Shown: piece after piece, positions 50,885 through 60,325 of the stretch | How the letters are laid out: each line of letters starts with the position of its first letter | How positions within the stretch are numbered: the first letter of the stretch is position 1 | From: JANPLN01 sp041736155 | Lineage (GTDB): Bacteria; Bdellovibrionota; Bdellovibrionia; Bdellovibrionales; JAGQZY01 | DNA length: 64,000 bases | Direction of reading: 5' to 3' | NCBI GenBank assembly: GCA_041736155.1 | Contig: JBGSUL010000109.1 | Span: 1-64,000, forward strand | Translations under genes and position numbers: made by a program | Notes under the pieces: generated by a model | The model's database searches: none | Told to the model about the DNA's origin: nothing | What the model saw: the letters and a program-made list of their open reading frames with translations, nothing else

Positions 50885-52312
50885 ATGGCGGCTAAGAAGC
50901 TCAGTGATTATTTTGGCATAAGTATACGTAATGAACGCTTTAAAATTGAAGACTTGAGGGGTGTGTCTTTTCGTGTCAATACCGTCTCTTGTGAGATTAA
51001 GGATATATCTGAAAGTGGAATGTCAATCCAGAGAAACGAGGCTTTGGATAACAAAAAAGAGTTCGACATTGATATAATTTTTCGTGAGAAGTGTCTATAT
51101 CAGTTGAAGGCAGAGATTGTTAGGCACTTTGAATCTTCTGGTCAGCATAATTATGCATTTAAATTTACGGATGGCTTGTTGCCAGAAAATTTTCTTAATA
51201 ATCTTAAATTATGCTCTGAAATATATGAAGAGATTTGTCTCAACGAAAAGCAACAAAAAATGCTCAGAGAGGATTTCATTCTTAGCTGTTCGCTTCTCAG
51301 GGATAGTCTTATTAAATTAAAAGAAAAGTGTATTGCTTACGAAAAAATAAATTATATTCAAAGTTTGGATACAAAAACAAATTCGATTGATGTGGCGATT
51401 AAAGTATTTGGTGAACATATGATGGGTGTAATAAAAAAATATGCTCATGAATTAGATCAATCTATTCAAAATATTAATAACAAAGAAATAAAAAAAGCTC
51501 ACGCGGATTATTTTAAAACACATCTTGGAGAATACTTTATATCAGCAGCCTTCACGGGACGTGCTTTTCATAAGCCACGGGGTTATGCTGGCGATTACGA
51601 AATGATGAATCAGATATATAGAAATACAGCTGAGGGTGAGTCTCTTTTCGAAAAAATTATTCATTTATATGGAGTTAATGAATCCTCTAGTATTTCGGTC
51701 AGATTAAGAAAAGACTACTTAAAAAACAAAGTTAATTTATTGGGGAAAAGATTGTCTCATCAAGATGAGATAATCGTGGGGTCCCTAGCGTGTGGCCCGG
51801 CGAGGGAGGTAATTGAATATTTGAGTGAGGAAGATCCTGAAATTTTAAAAAAATTCAGATTTATATTAATGGATCAGGATCATCACGCCTTGCTGAATGC
51901 GAGGAGAAATATAATTGAGATTGTAAACAAGAGAAATCTAAAGTGCGAAGTAAATTTTTTACCCCTATCTGTGAAGCAAATTCTAGAAGGATCTGAAGAG
52001 GCGGAAGTTTTGAGCGTTCTCAAGTTTGATTTGCTTTATACTGCTGGACTTTATGACTACTTGCCGCAGCAGGTAGCTAAAAATCTGACTACTGTTATCT
52101 CGCGACGCATAAGTCCTGAAGGATGTTTAATTATTGGGAATTTCCACCCTAATAATCCTACAAAAACGATATCTGATTTAGTAGCTGACTGGAGACTCAT
52201 CCACAGGGATGAAAATCAACTTTCCGACTTAGTTAAAGATTCAGATTTTAAAAGAACAGAATTTTATCTGGATGAAATAGGAATAGACTTATTTATTGAA
52301 GCTTATAAATGA
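50885..52312 (+). CDS. PilZ domain plus SAM methyltransferase (3-OH-palmitate methyl ester type)
   Basis: This 475-residue protein joins a PilZ-like domain (about 20-110: RGVSFRVNTVSCEIKDISESG) to a helical region and a class I methyltransferase (about 225-475). The methyltransferase half carries the family motif FHKPRGYAGDYEMMNQIY (about 230), followed by EIIVGSLACGPAREVIEYL as the SAM-binding loop. This family includes enzymes named for methyl ester synthesis of 3-hydroxypalmitate (PhcB-type signalling). The canonical c-di-GMP RxxxR motif of PilZ is not clear. The gene is AT-rich. It overlaps the next cyclase gene (ATGA at 52309), so they form an operon. Confidence 0.8.
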   Translation: MAAKKLSDYFGISIRNERFKIEDLRGVSFRVNTVSCEIKDISESGMSIQRNEALDNKKEFDIDIIFREKCLYQLKAEIVRHFESSGQHNYAFKFTDGLLPENFLNNLKLCSEIYEEICLNEKQQKMLREDFILSCSLLRDSLIKLKEKCIAYEKINYIQSLDTKTNSIDVAIKVFGEHMMGVIKKYAHELDQSIQNINNKEIKKAHADYFKTHLGEYFISAAFTGRAFHKPRGYAGDYEMMNQIYRNTAEGESLFEKIIHLYGVNESSSISVRLRKDYLKNKVNLLGKRLSHQDEIIVGSLACGPAREVIEYLSEEDPEILKKFRFILMDQDHHALLNARRNIIEIVNKRNLKCEVNFLPLSVKQILEGSEEAEVLSVLKFDLLYTAGLYDYLPQQVAKNLTTVISRRISPEGCLIIGNFHPNNPTKTISDLVADWRLIHRDENQLSDLVKDSDFKRTEFYLDEIGIDLFIEAYK

Positions 52313-53694
52313 CAAAAGACGTGAATGTATCTGATAAGATAGATCTATTTAAATCTAGGTTTATTTTTTCTAGATACAGATTTCATTTGAGAAAATTGGT
52401 AGGTCCTTTTTTCTTTTCATTCGTGTTGCTAGATTATTGGTATATGCCAGAAAATGCTCTTCGGTGGGGAATTTATAGGGCCATATATTTAGTAATCATA
52501 TTGGTTGGGTTCATTCCAATAGTTAAATATAGAAAAGTGCGCTTGCAATTGGAAAAAATATCGTGTCTTGTCACCGTCCTGGCTTGTAACGTTGTTAACT
52601 TAATGATTTATGAGAGCGGTGGCTATAGTTCAAAATATTTTATTGGTGTGATCTTGTGTGCAGTAGCGGGAACGCAGTTGTTTAAGCAGAACAGGTTTTA
52701 TGGGTTTGTAACACAAGCTTTCTCATTCATCCCTCTTATTTTTATTACGTTATCATCAGTTGATGTGGGTGTTGATTTAAAGAATGCTATTATACAATCT
52801 TTATTTTTGATTGGAATGGCTGTGTTAACATATATTTTTGGTTCGTCTGAAGACAGTAATACTGCCGTTCTACTTAAAATAAAAGATAAGATGAGGCGCG
52901 AGCTTGAGAAGATGCAGAAAACAGAAAATTTAAAAAGATTTTTTCCAATTGTTATTCGCAATGAAATAGAAAATAATCCGTCTGTAATTGGTAAAAAGAA
53001 AAAAATGAAAAATATTATTATAGGCTTTGCGGATATAGTAAATTCGACACAGATTGCTAATAAAATTGATATAGAGCTTGATTGGGAATTAAAAGAGAAT
53101 TTTTTAGAAGCAGCAACGGCATTGGCTCTAAAAAATGATCTAGTTGTTTTAACGCATTTGGGTGATGGTTTTTTATTTGTTGTTAATTATATGGAGAGCG
53201 AGTCATGGCAGGATAATCTTTTTTCTTTTTACAGTGGACTTACTAGAGAATACGAAAGAATTTATTCTAATATTGTCGGAATTTCTGGCAGCGTAAAGTC
53301 TGGCGTCAAGTTTGGTTTAGCTAGGGGAGACGTTATTATAGGTTTTTTAGGTAAAGATCAAGCGTACTTCACAGCTGTCGGCCCAACTGTCAACTTGGCA
53401 TCTCGAGTTTGTTCAAAGGCAACTGGTGATGAATTAATTGTTACAGAAGATCTATGGGTTGACCTTGCAGCTTTCGCTGGGGGATTGACCAGCACTCGAA
53501 TTGATAACAGTGAACTGAAAGGCTTTAGTTCAACTTGGACTCTTGTTCGTATATCTAAGTTAAAAAGTGGTGATGCAGCAGCGATTGCATCCCTTTGTGA
53601 GGATTGCGGTGCTGAGATGAAATTGGAAGAGGGGCGTGATGGGATATTGGATTATGTATGTTCCAAATGCTTCTCTAATGAAAAAGCCAGTTAG
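52309..53694 (+). CDS. Membrane class III nucleotide cyclase with C-terminal Zn ribbon
   Basis: This 461-residue protein has six N-terminal membrane helices (about 25-190), a coiled linker (195-235), a class III cyclase domain (240-400) and a C-terminal CxxC...CxxC Zn-ribbon (CEDCGAEM, CSKC). Cyclase metal Asp residues are seen in IGFADIVNSTQ and HLGDGFLF. The Asn/Arg pair is in VGPTVNLASRVCS. The position that is Lys in adenylyl cyclases and Glu in guanylyl cyclases is Thr here, so the product cannot be named. It overlaps the methyltransferase gene by 4 bp and is AT-rich like it. Confidence 0.85.
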   Translation: MTKDVNVSDKIDLFKSRFIFSRYRFHLRKLVGPFFFSFVLLDYWYMPENALRWGIYRAIYLVIILVGFIPIVKYRKVRLQLEKISCLVTVLACNVVNLMIYESGGYSSKYFIGVILCAVAGTQLFKQNRFYGFVTQAFSFIPLIFITLSSVDVGVDLKNAIIQSLFLIGMAVLTYIFGSSEDSNTAVLLKIKDKMRRELEKMQKTENLKRFFPIVIRNEIENNPSVIGKKKKMKNIIIGFADIVNSTQIANKIDIELDWELKENFLEAATALALKNDLVVLTHLGDGFLFVVNYMESESWQDNLFSFYSGLTREYERIYSNIVGISGSVKSGVKFGLARGDVIIGFLGKDQAYFTAVGPTVNLASRVCSKATGDELIVTEDLWVDLAAFAGGLTSTRIDNSELKGFSSTWTLVRISKLKSGDAAAIASLCEDCGAEMKLEEGRDGILDYVCSKCFSNEKAS

Positions 53695-53767
53695 ACTTTT
53701 CAAATAAACTATTTTTCCAAATCAAATCTTCCATGACATCCCATTAAAAATCTAGCATACTAAATTC

Positions 53768-54496
53768 ATGACGAAACTCAGTATTAACGTAAACAAAGTG
53801 GCTACTCTCAGAAATGCGAGGGGGAAGAATCTTCCTGACGTGCTAAAGACATCCCTTAAGCTGATCGAATACGGAGCTCAGGGGATCACTGTGCATCCGC
53901 GCCCGGATGGTCGACATATTCGCTGGGATGACGTTATCCAGCTCAAGCAACACATCAATGTGGAGCTCAACATCGAAGGGTATCCCTCCAACGAATTTCT
54001 CCTTCACAGCACAGACATCCTTCCCGCACAATGCACTCTTGTTCCAGATCCCCCTCATGTGCTGACTTCTAATGCAGGTTGGCGCCTTCAAGGGAATGAG
54101 AAAACTCTACATACGGCAGTTCCTCTCCTTAAAGAAAAAAACATCCGCGTTTCTCTTTTTGTCGATCCTGATAATATCACTACCCAAGAGCTTCTCGAGT
54201 TTCGCGATATGGGTGTGGATCGCATCGAGATGTACACCGAATCCTATGCCGATCATTTCGGCACTCCTCAACAAAAAGAGACGACACTCAAATACCTTAA
54301 GTGTGCACAGCTTGCAGACTCCATGGGCCTTGAGATCAACGCCGGTCATGATTTAAATTTGCATAACCTCAAGCACCTCTTGCAAACCATTCCCATGATC
54401 AAAGAAGTCTCCATCGGCCACGCCCTTGTCTGCGACGCCCTTGAAATGGGCTGGCAACAAACCGTCCTTGAATACTTACGGTGCCTGCCTTTTTAG
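53768..54496 (+). CDS. pdxJ: Pyridoxine 5'-phosphate synthase
   Basis: This 242-residue TIM-barrel enzyme condenses 3-amino-2-oxopropyl phosphate with deoxyxylulose phosphate to form pyridoxine 5'-phosphate. Typical PdxJ segments are KLSINVNKVATLRNARG, GAQGITVHPRPDGRHIR, FVDPD, RIEMYTESYADHF, INAGHDLNLHNL and EVSIGHALV. The catalytic His and Glu are conserved in these positions. The size matches the family. It follows the AT-rich operon with 73 bp between. Confidence 0.96.
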   Translation: MTKLSINVNKVATLRNARGKNLPDVLKTSLKLIEYGAQGITVHPRPDGRHIRWDDVIQLKQHINVELNIEGYPSNEFLLHSTDILPAQCTLVPDPPHVLTSNAGWRLQGNEKTLHTAVPLLKEKNIRVSLFVDPDNITTQELLEFRDMGVDRIEMYTESYADHFGTPQQKETTLKYLKCAQLADSMGLEINAGHDLNLHNLKHLLQTIPMIKEVSIGHALVCDALEMGWQQTVLEYLRCLPF

Positions 54497-54637
54497 GTAA
54501 ACAATTTATATTTATCTGAATTTAATAGAATAATCGCTCAAGGTTGTTTTCATAAAAATATCTAGTGTCTCAATTTGAGAATCCCTCAACTTTGGTCTAG
54601 CCCCATCCGATAAAGAATAAACCTAGATGGGGGACAA

Positions 54638-56533
54638 TTGATTATAGAAGTCTTTTTTGTGTATCTTCTAGCCAATGCCCGTCCTCCAGAGGAGCCGCAG
54701 AGAACTCAAGAAGATGAACAAATTGATAATTTCTGTGCCCCTTATCTTAATCAAGGCGTTGATCATTATGCGAACTGTGTCGCAGAGCGAGGACGAATTG
54801 CGGAACAAGAGCGACAACGGCAAGAAAATTCAAGGAGAATGATCGAGTTGAATGGTGGTGTGGCATCAAGACCGTCACCCAGCAATTGTAACTCGCAAGC
54901 AGCTCTCAATGCCTGTCAAAAAGAGAGCGTCGAAACAATAAACACCTTAAAAAACCCATACACCCCAGATGGAGAAGTTAAGCGATTGTTACAGTCTTGC
55001 CGAGCGGCCTGCAATCCTGACTCAGCTCAAGTTTTGAGGCATTTCTTAGGTGGATGTACGAATGATATTTCGTCAGTCAAACACACGATGCTCAATACCA
55101 TGAATAGTTGTGGGACCAGTACCGCCGCCACCAATGTAGTGAGCGCCGCTGTTCCTCAGGATGTTAGGAATTTGATGTCCTCCGATATGAGTATCAGCGA
55201 CAAACTCAATGCCGGTGCGCAGAGACTCTTAGGGTACTCCTGGAATCCCGCCGCAGGAACCTCGACAAATGCAATAATAAGTACAGAGGGCACTCAGCTC
55301 AGTGGGGGTGTTCGCTACATGCAAATCACTGTTGGCGGTGTGCAGACGTTTGGATATTGCTCTGTGGATAACAGTTGCCATCAAACTTACGAAGAAGCTG
55401 CACAAGCCAGCGCGCCACTGTTAGTTAGAAATGGGGTGTATGGAAAAAATGTAAATCCTACGATCACCGCTGCGGTCGCTAATCCATTTGCGGGCCCAAC
55501 AGATACTTATAAAGAAGCGTTTCATACTGAAAATCCGCTAGATAATGCGGATTCCATAATATCTGAGGAGACGCCAACAAACCTTTCATTTGGGGACATT
55601 CAAGATACTAATCCCATAGACAGCGAGTATAGCCTTGGAACAGGTGCTGAACCTCCCGCTGTGGCAAAGGAAATTGTGGCTCTTACAGATTCACCACATG
55701 CCAAAACGAACGATGGCTCACCGCCAACCGTTACGCCATCGCGCAATGATTTTCCAGGACTTTACAAAGGTGGGAACTATCCCAATCTTCATAATGGGAT
55801 AAATTCAAATCCTGAGATTTCTGCAAGTTCTGTTTCAATTGGAAATGGAGAAGTTGTTTCTGGCGGATATGGAGCTCAGGGTAATGATGTTAGAAACCTG
55901 TCAGGAGAAATTAAACCCATTGGTTTTACAGGATCAGGACAAGTTACACCCACTCAATTTCAAGCAGCTAACGGGCCCAATGGGAGCCCCCAAGCGCCAT
56001 CTCAGAGAGGAAGCGCTATTAGTTTTGGGGCAGGAGTACCACAAACAAGCGGTGCACTTCCGGCAGGAGGAGGAATTAGCGGGACCCCAAGAGTCGCCTC
56101 GTTGAGGCCAGGAAATCAACAAATTGGCGCGCCCGCAATACAAATGCGCTCAGACGTTTTCTATAATACGGGGACACGGGGTTTTGCACAGGGTCCTCAA
56201 GGAAGAAATTTAAACAAATGCCAGGGGCCAAACTGTCGTCGCGTCTTGAGAGGAAAAAAGGCAGCCACGCTCAATTGTGATGGCAATCCTCAATGTATCT
56301 TGGCGCTCACTGGCAAGCTGAGGGGCTCGGGCCAACAGCGCATGAGGGGAGAATGGCATTCAAATTTCTCGCACCATGCGTTTGCTAATAGTGGGCGCAG
56401 CGTTGCTAGTGTTCGAAGTAGAACAGTGCCCGGCGGTATTGTACGAGGCAAAAATATAGATATTTTAAATATGATGATTCAGTCGGATGTATTTAAGCTT
56501 GATCATGAGGGATTACTGCAATTAGATCCGTAA
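54638..56533 (+). CDS. Large Gly/Ser/Asn/Pro-rich exported protein, unknown
   Basis: The protein has 631 residues and starts at a TTG with GGGGGA upstream. A short hydrophobic N-terminus (IIEVFFVYLLANA) can act as a signal peptide. Residues 20-210 carry eight or more Cys in pairs (CAPYLNQG, CVAERG, CNSQAALNAC, CRAACNPDS, GGCTNDI). The rest is low-complexity, Gly/Ser/Pro/Asn-rich, with GSGQVTPTQFQAANGPNGSPQAPS-like repeats, ending in a Cys/Arg cluster (CQGPNCRRVLRGKKAATLNC). It looks like a surface or matrix protein. It converges on the trypsin-like protease gene 5 bp away. Confidence 0.65.
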   Translation: MIIEVFFVYLLANARPPEEPQRTQEDEQIDNFCAPYLNQGVDHYANCVAERGRIAEQERQRQENSRRMIELNGGVASRPSPSNCNSQAALNACQKESVETINTLKNPYTPDGEVKRLLQSCRAACNPDSAQVLRHFLGGCTNDISSVKHTMLNTMNSCGTSTAATNVVSAAVPQDVRNLMSSDMSISDKLNAGAQRLLGYSWNPAAGTSTNAIISTEGTQLSGGVRYMQITVGGVQTFGYCSVDNSCHQTYEEAAQASAPLLVRNGVYGKNVNPTITAAVANPFAGPTDTYKEAFHTENPLDNADSIISEETPTNLSFGDIQDTNPIDSEYSLGTGAEPPAVAKEIVALTDSPHAKTNDGSPPTVTPSRNDFPGLYKGGNYPNLHNGINSNPEISASSVSIGNGEVVSGGYGAQGNDVRNLSGEIKPIGFTGSGQVTPTQFQAANGPNGSPQAPSQRGSAISFGAGVPQTSGALPAGGGISGTPRVASLRPGNQQIGAPAIQMRSDVFYNTGTRGFAQGPQGRNLNKCQGPNCRRVLRGKKAATLNCDGNPQCILALTGKLRGSGQQRMRGEWHSNFSHHAFANSGRSVASVRSRTVPGGIVRGKNIDILNMMIQSDVFKLDHEGLLQLDP

Positions 56534-56538
56534 CTATA

Positions 56539-57675
56539 TTAATTCGCAACGGTGGTACCCTGTGTATGATCCACACTAGGTAATTCTTGATCGCTTGGGT
56601 ACGTAATGTAATTCCAGTATTGGGTCATGAGATTGCGATCGATTGGATATGCACTGGTGGATGTATTCCCAGGATTAGTTGAATCAGGGCGGCCTGAACA
56701 GTGCAGCCCCACAAGTTCTCCGGAAGCTGTAATTAGAGCACCACCGCTAATGCCAGGATTAGAATAATTGGTGGTTCGCAAATTTGCATTAGGTCTTACT
56801 GGTGCAAGTGCGTGTCCGTTAGAAATCATTAAAGTATTTCCTGGGGAATCTCCCTCGCCTCCGGGGAAAACATTTGTTTGCCCAGGGTAACCCACGAGGT
56901 AAGTCTCTTCGTTGAGTTGTAAATTATCTAATCCAGATGTTCGTGTAGATAAAGCAGAGTCTCGCACAATGCGCTCATTGAGCGTCATTTCTACATAATC
57001 AGATTTACCCACAGGTTCCGCAACCGCAGGAGAAGGGTGATTCCTTTGAAAAGTTTGATAATTCAATCGTGGATTGTCATTAATTGCACTAAATTCCATC
57101 ATAGGTTTTCCAACAGTCGCAGAATTATAAACATCAGTCATTTGACCATTTCGTGATGCACGCAAAATCATAGGAGGTGAAATGTCCTTCACTGAGATAT
57201 TGCCATTGAGTTGAGAAGCTAAACTGATCCAATTGTGAAAGCCATGCCGACAGGTGTGGAAGTTGCCACGGTTAAAAAACGCAGTGCCGTTACTTGTGTA
57301 GCCAAGCACAGGACAATAACGAAGTCCTTGTTTTCGACAGGTTTCAATTTGCAGGGGACGAGGGTTCTTTGTATCCGAAAGTATTGCGGGATCTGTCTCT
57401 TTTGGTATTAAGGTGCCTGGGCCGTTCATATCTTCGCCTAAATCTACAACATCAAAATGTTCGCCCGCGGTGCGCGTGCCACCCACAGTGATCATTTGAA
57501 AAACGGCATTTTCTGCAAACTGTTGAAAGGGAAGATTTAAGGCTTTGACCTCGGAACTGTCGACCCGTCGATAGCCTTCCCATCGCTCTGTGGTAGCCGG
57601 GGAGTCAGCCAAGGAACTTGTCGTTATGAAAAAAGTGACAACCGTCGCCACTGTTTGCACCCAAAATGGACTCAT
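56539..57675 (-). CDS. Trypsin-like (S1-fold) secreted serine protease
   Basis: This 378-residue protein has a signal peptide (TTSSLA/D). A chymotrypsin-like fold can be traced with His144 in FHTCRHGFH, Asp226 in KSDYVEMTL and Ser310 in NPGISGGALITASGELVGLHC. The GxSGG motif and the distances are right. An extra N-terminal domain of about 130 residues (Cys-containing) precedes it. The protein is a protease or pseudo-protease of the envelope. Its gene faces the Gly-rich protein gene, which might be its substrate or partner by position. Confidence 0.78.
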   Translation of the reverse strand: MSPFWVQTVATVVTFFITTSSLADSPATTERWEGYRRVDSSEVKALNLPFQQFAENAVFQMITVGGTRTAGEHFDVVDLGEDMNGPGTLIPKETDPAILSDTKNPRPLQIETCRKQGLRYCPVLGYTSNGTAFFNRGNFHTCRHGFHNWISLASQLNGNISVKDISPPMILRASRNGQMTDVYNSATVGKPMMEFSAINDNPRLNYQTFQRNHPSPAVAEPVGKSDYVEMTLNERIVRDSALSTRTSGLDNLQLNEETYLVGYPGQTNVFPGGEGDSPGNTLMISNGHALAPVRPNANLRTTNYSNPGISGGALITASGELVGLHCSGRPDSTNPGNTSTSAYPIDRNLMTQYWNYITYPSDQELPSVDHTQGTTVAN

Positions 57676-58006
57676 TTTATATCCCTTGTTTGTTATAATC
57701 CTCTACAAGTCTGCTCACACAGGTAAGTGCAATTTCAACACCATAAAAAGAAAAAATACGGTGAAAATAGGTAGAGTTGGAAGTCGTGAGAAATTGTTAA
57801 AATCTTAGTTGATTGCAAAGTTTTTTGACAAAGAAAAATCGAAGTCTGCTTGAGTTCTATCCAAGCATCTACCGTCCGAATCCCAGACAAATCATCATAT
57901 GCGGCCAGCTATTGAGTAGGGGACGACGTATTGTTAGTGCAGTTATTTCTTCTCAATAAAAATTCTTGATTTTATGTACAAAATTTTGTACAAACGAGGA
58001 GGCTGA
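57676..58006. other. 331-bp gene-free region with divergent promoters
   Basis: The region separates the protease gene (minus) from the toxin gene (plus). It is AT-rich and contains no convincing ORF. The notable signal is the palindrome at 57975-57992; the rest holds only possible promoter-like AT runs such as TTGTTA at 57931. Confidence 0.7.
57975..57992. promoter_or_regulatory. Palindromic operator before the toxin-antitoxin pair
   Basis: TGTACAAAATTTTGTACA is a perfect 18-bp palindrome located 14 bp before the TTG start of the toxin gene and just before its ribosome site (GAGGAGG). Its position fits an operator for autoregulation by the HTH antitoxin. Confidence 0.75.
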
Positions 58007-58312
58007 TTGAGAGATCTAAAGCCTGTTGTATGGTTAGGTGATAGTAAAGAAGTGCTGGAACGATTTCCGCGCTTAATAAAAGCTGAGATAGGTTTTCAAT
58101 TATACCTTTTGCAAAAAGGTGAGGAACCTCCGCGGAGTCGCCCCATGAAGAGTATTGGCATTGGAGTCTACGAGCTCAAGGATCAAGATCCAGCAGGATG
58201 GTATCGCACTATTTATGTCCTGCATGTATTTAAAAAACAAAGTGCGAAAACTTCAAAAAATGATTTGGAGATCGCGAAAATGAGACTCAAAAAATTGGGA
58301 GCAAGAAAATGA
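58007..58312 (+). CDS. HigB/Gp49-like toxin
   Basis: This 101-residue RelE-superfamily protein carries the HigB/Gp49 family pattern: GVYELKDQDPAGWYRTIYVLHVFKKQSAKTSKNDLEIAKMRLKKL. In this family, the Lys/Arg-rich C-terminal part supports mRNA cleavage on the ribosome. It starts with TTG, with GAGGAGG 4-5 bases upstream. The antitoxin gene overlaps its end by 4 bp. Toxin-first order matches higBA modules. Confidence 0.88.
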   Translation: MRDLKPVVWLGDSKEVLERFPRLIKAEIGFQLYLLQKGEEPPRSRPMKSIGIGVYELKDQDPAGWYRTIYVLHVFKKQSAKTSKNDLEIAKMRLKKLGARK

Positions 58313-58593
58313 ACAAAAAAACGGAAGTCGTTTTTGGAAGCTTAGGATTTAGTAAAAGTGAGAGCCTAGCCATGTGTCTCAAGGTGGATATTTATCTCAA
58401 TGTTATGAAAATTATAAAAAGCCGAAAGTTAAAACCCAAAGATCTACAGAAAATCTTTGATGTGCCGCACACGCGAGTTAGTGAGCTCATGAATGCGCGA
58501 CTGACCACAATGAGTATGGAAAAACTTATTAATTATCTTGAACAACTAGGGTGCACAGCAAGTTTTACGATTAAAAACTCAAAAGCGAGTTAG
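58309..58593 (+). CDS. HTH antitoxin (HigA-like)
   Basis: This 94-residue protein has an XRE-type helix-turn-helix at about 38-75 (LKPKDLQKIFDVPHTRVSELMNARLTTMS), as in small HigA-like antitoxins. It should bind the toxin and the palindrome at 57975-57992 to repress the pair. Its ATG overlaps the toxin stop (ATGA). Confidence 0.88.
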   Translation: MNKKTEVVFGSLGFSKSESLAMCLKVDIYLNVMKIIKSRKLKPKDLQKIFDVPHTRVSELMNARLTTMSMEKLINYLEQLGCTASFTIKNSKAS

Positions 58594-58843
58594 TAATGGA
58601 CTTGGCGGAGAAGCTAAGACTCGAGTTTGAAGTCGACGTGGCCTAAATCATTTCTAATGCATTTTTAGCGACAATCTTGCGTCCTTATAAACATTATAAA
58701 GTGACAAAAATGCGCTCCACATTCAAAAGACATAAATAATATCTAGTAAAATCATATACTTATAAAAGTTCATTTTTGGGATGAGTTTTGCAATTGTTTC
58801 TTCCGAGAAACTTTTATTCCGGGCTATGACCGGGGAGGATTTT

Positions 58844-60283
58844 ATGTTGTTCAAACAATCTCAGCGCACCTTGCGACAAGGCTTAGTCCTCTCGCTAATC
58901 GCCCCCGCGTTGTTTGCGTGCTCAAAATCCAAGTTCAGCACTGTGCAATCAGCGCCGGTTGAGCCCGTTCAACAAACTTACAGCCCACGCCCAGATCCTA
59001 ATTATAGACCTCCCACTTATACACCGCCACCTCCGCCGCCCACCTATCAACCACCACCACAGCAACAAAGCGATTGCAATGACTATACATATCCTGCTCC
59101 TGCCTATGAAGGCCCTAAGGCTGTTCATGTTTTGGTAGCTTTAGATGGTTCTAAATCCAATGTCGAAGAAAGATATCGTCAACTCAGTGGCTTGGTAAAA
59201 GCTTACTCTTCCGTCGTCGCTCGTAATATTCCCATCAAAGTCGCTTTGATTACCGGTCACTCTCCCGAGAGCACAGACTCCGCTCTTTTTGGAAATCTCT
59301 TTTACGAAAACCAAGTAGGCCGCGGCGGGGAACCTGATGTCATCGTCTTTAATGCGGGTCCGACAGATAACGACACAGCCTATCGCTGGTTGTACGACAA
59401 AATCATGAAAATGCGCACAGACAACTCCCATAGCCCAACAGGGATTTCTGGCGGCGGTGAACTACTACTTGTAAACACACTCGCAGTTCTCAACGATCAA
59501 CGTCTCCAGCAACTGATGGGAATGAGTCGTGGCGACATTCTCAATATCCATTTCCTGGCTGACGAAAACGATGCTTGTACTATTGGAACCGTGGAGAGTG
59601 ATGTACCAAACGCGAGTACAATTCTTCCCAGCGAGCGTGGGATGCAACGTGAAATCATTGCACGCAACCGCCATTGTATCAGCGATAAATATGCCAATCA
59701 GCTCGACGCTTCAAATCCAAGTCATGATCTTGTCAATGTGTTAGGTCAGTCACTCACTTACAGTTATGATATGCAAGTGAACAACGATGGCCATGGTTAC
59801 AGCGAACGTCTCTATAGTCGCATCGAACAACTTTCTAGCTTCTTTAAAATTCACATGTCAGCCTTTGTTTACACAACACAACCTCCGCGCGTGAACGAAA
59901 ACGAAATCGGTCATGGTTACATCGATCTGATCCAAGCTTTGGATCAAGGTGGAGTCAAGGGCAGCGTTTTTGATCTCAATGCTTTAACGAATGATCAAAG
60001 TGTTTATTTAGCAGGTTCTAGCGTTGTGAATGCGATGAACGAAAACATGTACTCGCGTGTTCAGTTAACCGATGCGAATGGCCAACCCCTCGATACCAGT
60101 TCCATGGATTATCAACGTTCACAGGTTTTTGTCGTCAATGCCGCTGGGCAAAGCACAGGACAGCCCATTGAATATCGTCGTTCCAATACCAATGGATACA
60201 TCGATGTCCGTCGCGGTTGTCCAATTCAACAAAACTACAACTTACGCGTTCGTTACTGCCGTCAAAGAACAACTGGATACTAA
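58844..60283 (+). CDS. Lipoprotein with a vWA-like domain and Pro-rich linker
   Basis: This 479-residue protein has a lipoprotein signal with lipobox LFAC (Cys at residue 26). A Pro/Tyr-rich linker (about 45-90: PPTYTPPPPPPTYQPPP) leads to a vWA-like domain starting at VHVLVALDGSKSNVEERYRQ, whose DGSKS resembles a MIDAS DxSxS. Later acidic and Asn-rich segments (ADENDACTIG) follow. Members of this layout sit on the outer membrane and bind proteins. ATG 58844 has GGGGAGG before it. A bidirectional terminator follows. Confidence 0.78.
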   Translation: MLFKQSQRTLRQGLVLSLIAPALFACSKSKFSTVQSAPVEPVQQTYSPRPDPNYRPPTYTPPPPPPTYQPPPQQQSDCNDYTYPAPAYEGPKAVHVLVALDGSKSNVEERYRQLSGLVKAYSSVVARNIPIKVALITGHSPESTDSALFGNLFYENQVGRGGEPDVIVFNAGPTDNDTAYRWLYDKIMKMRTDNSHSPTGISGGGELLLVNTLAVLNDQRLQQLMGMSRGDILNIHFLADENDACTIGTVESDVPNASTILPSERGMQREIIARNRHCISDKYANQLDASNPSHDLVNVLGQSLTYSYDMQVNNDGHGYSERLYSRIEQLSSFFKIHMSAFVYTTQPPRVNENEIGHGYIDLIQALDQGGVKGSVFDLNALTNDQSVYLAGSSVVNAMNENMYSRVQLTDANGQPLDTSSMDYQRSQVFVVNAAGQSTGQPIEYRRSNTNGYIDVRRGCPIQQNYNLRVRYCRQRTTGY

Positions 60284-60287
60284 AATA

Positions 60288-60325
60288 AACTCCTCATACG
60301 CTGAGGAGTTCTTCCATTTTTAATT
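60288..60325. terminator. Bidirectional terminator
   Basis: AACTCCTCA and TGAGGAGTT form a 9-bp stem with a 5-base loop, with T-runs on both sides. It separates the vWA lipoprotein gene from the convergent OmpA gene. Confidence 0.85.

Noticed and set aside
58596..58646. 16-codon ORF after the antitoxin (MDLAEKLRLEFEVDVA)
   Set aside because: Looks like a coding remnant but is too short to name and has no clear ribosome site.
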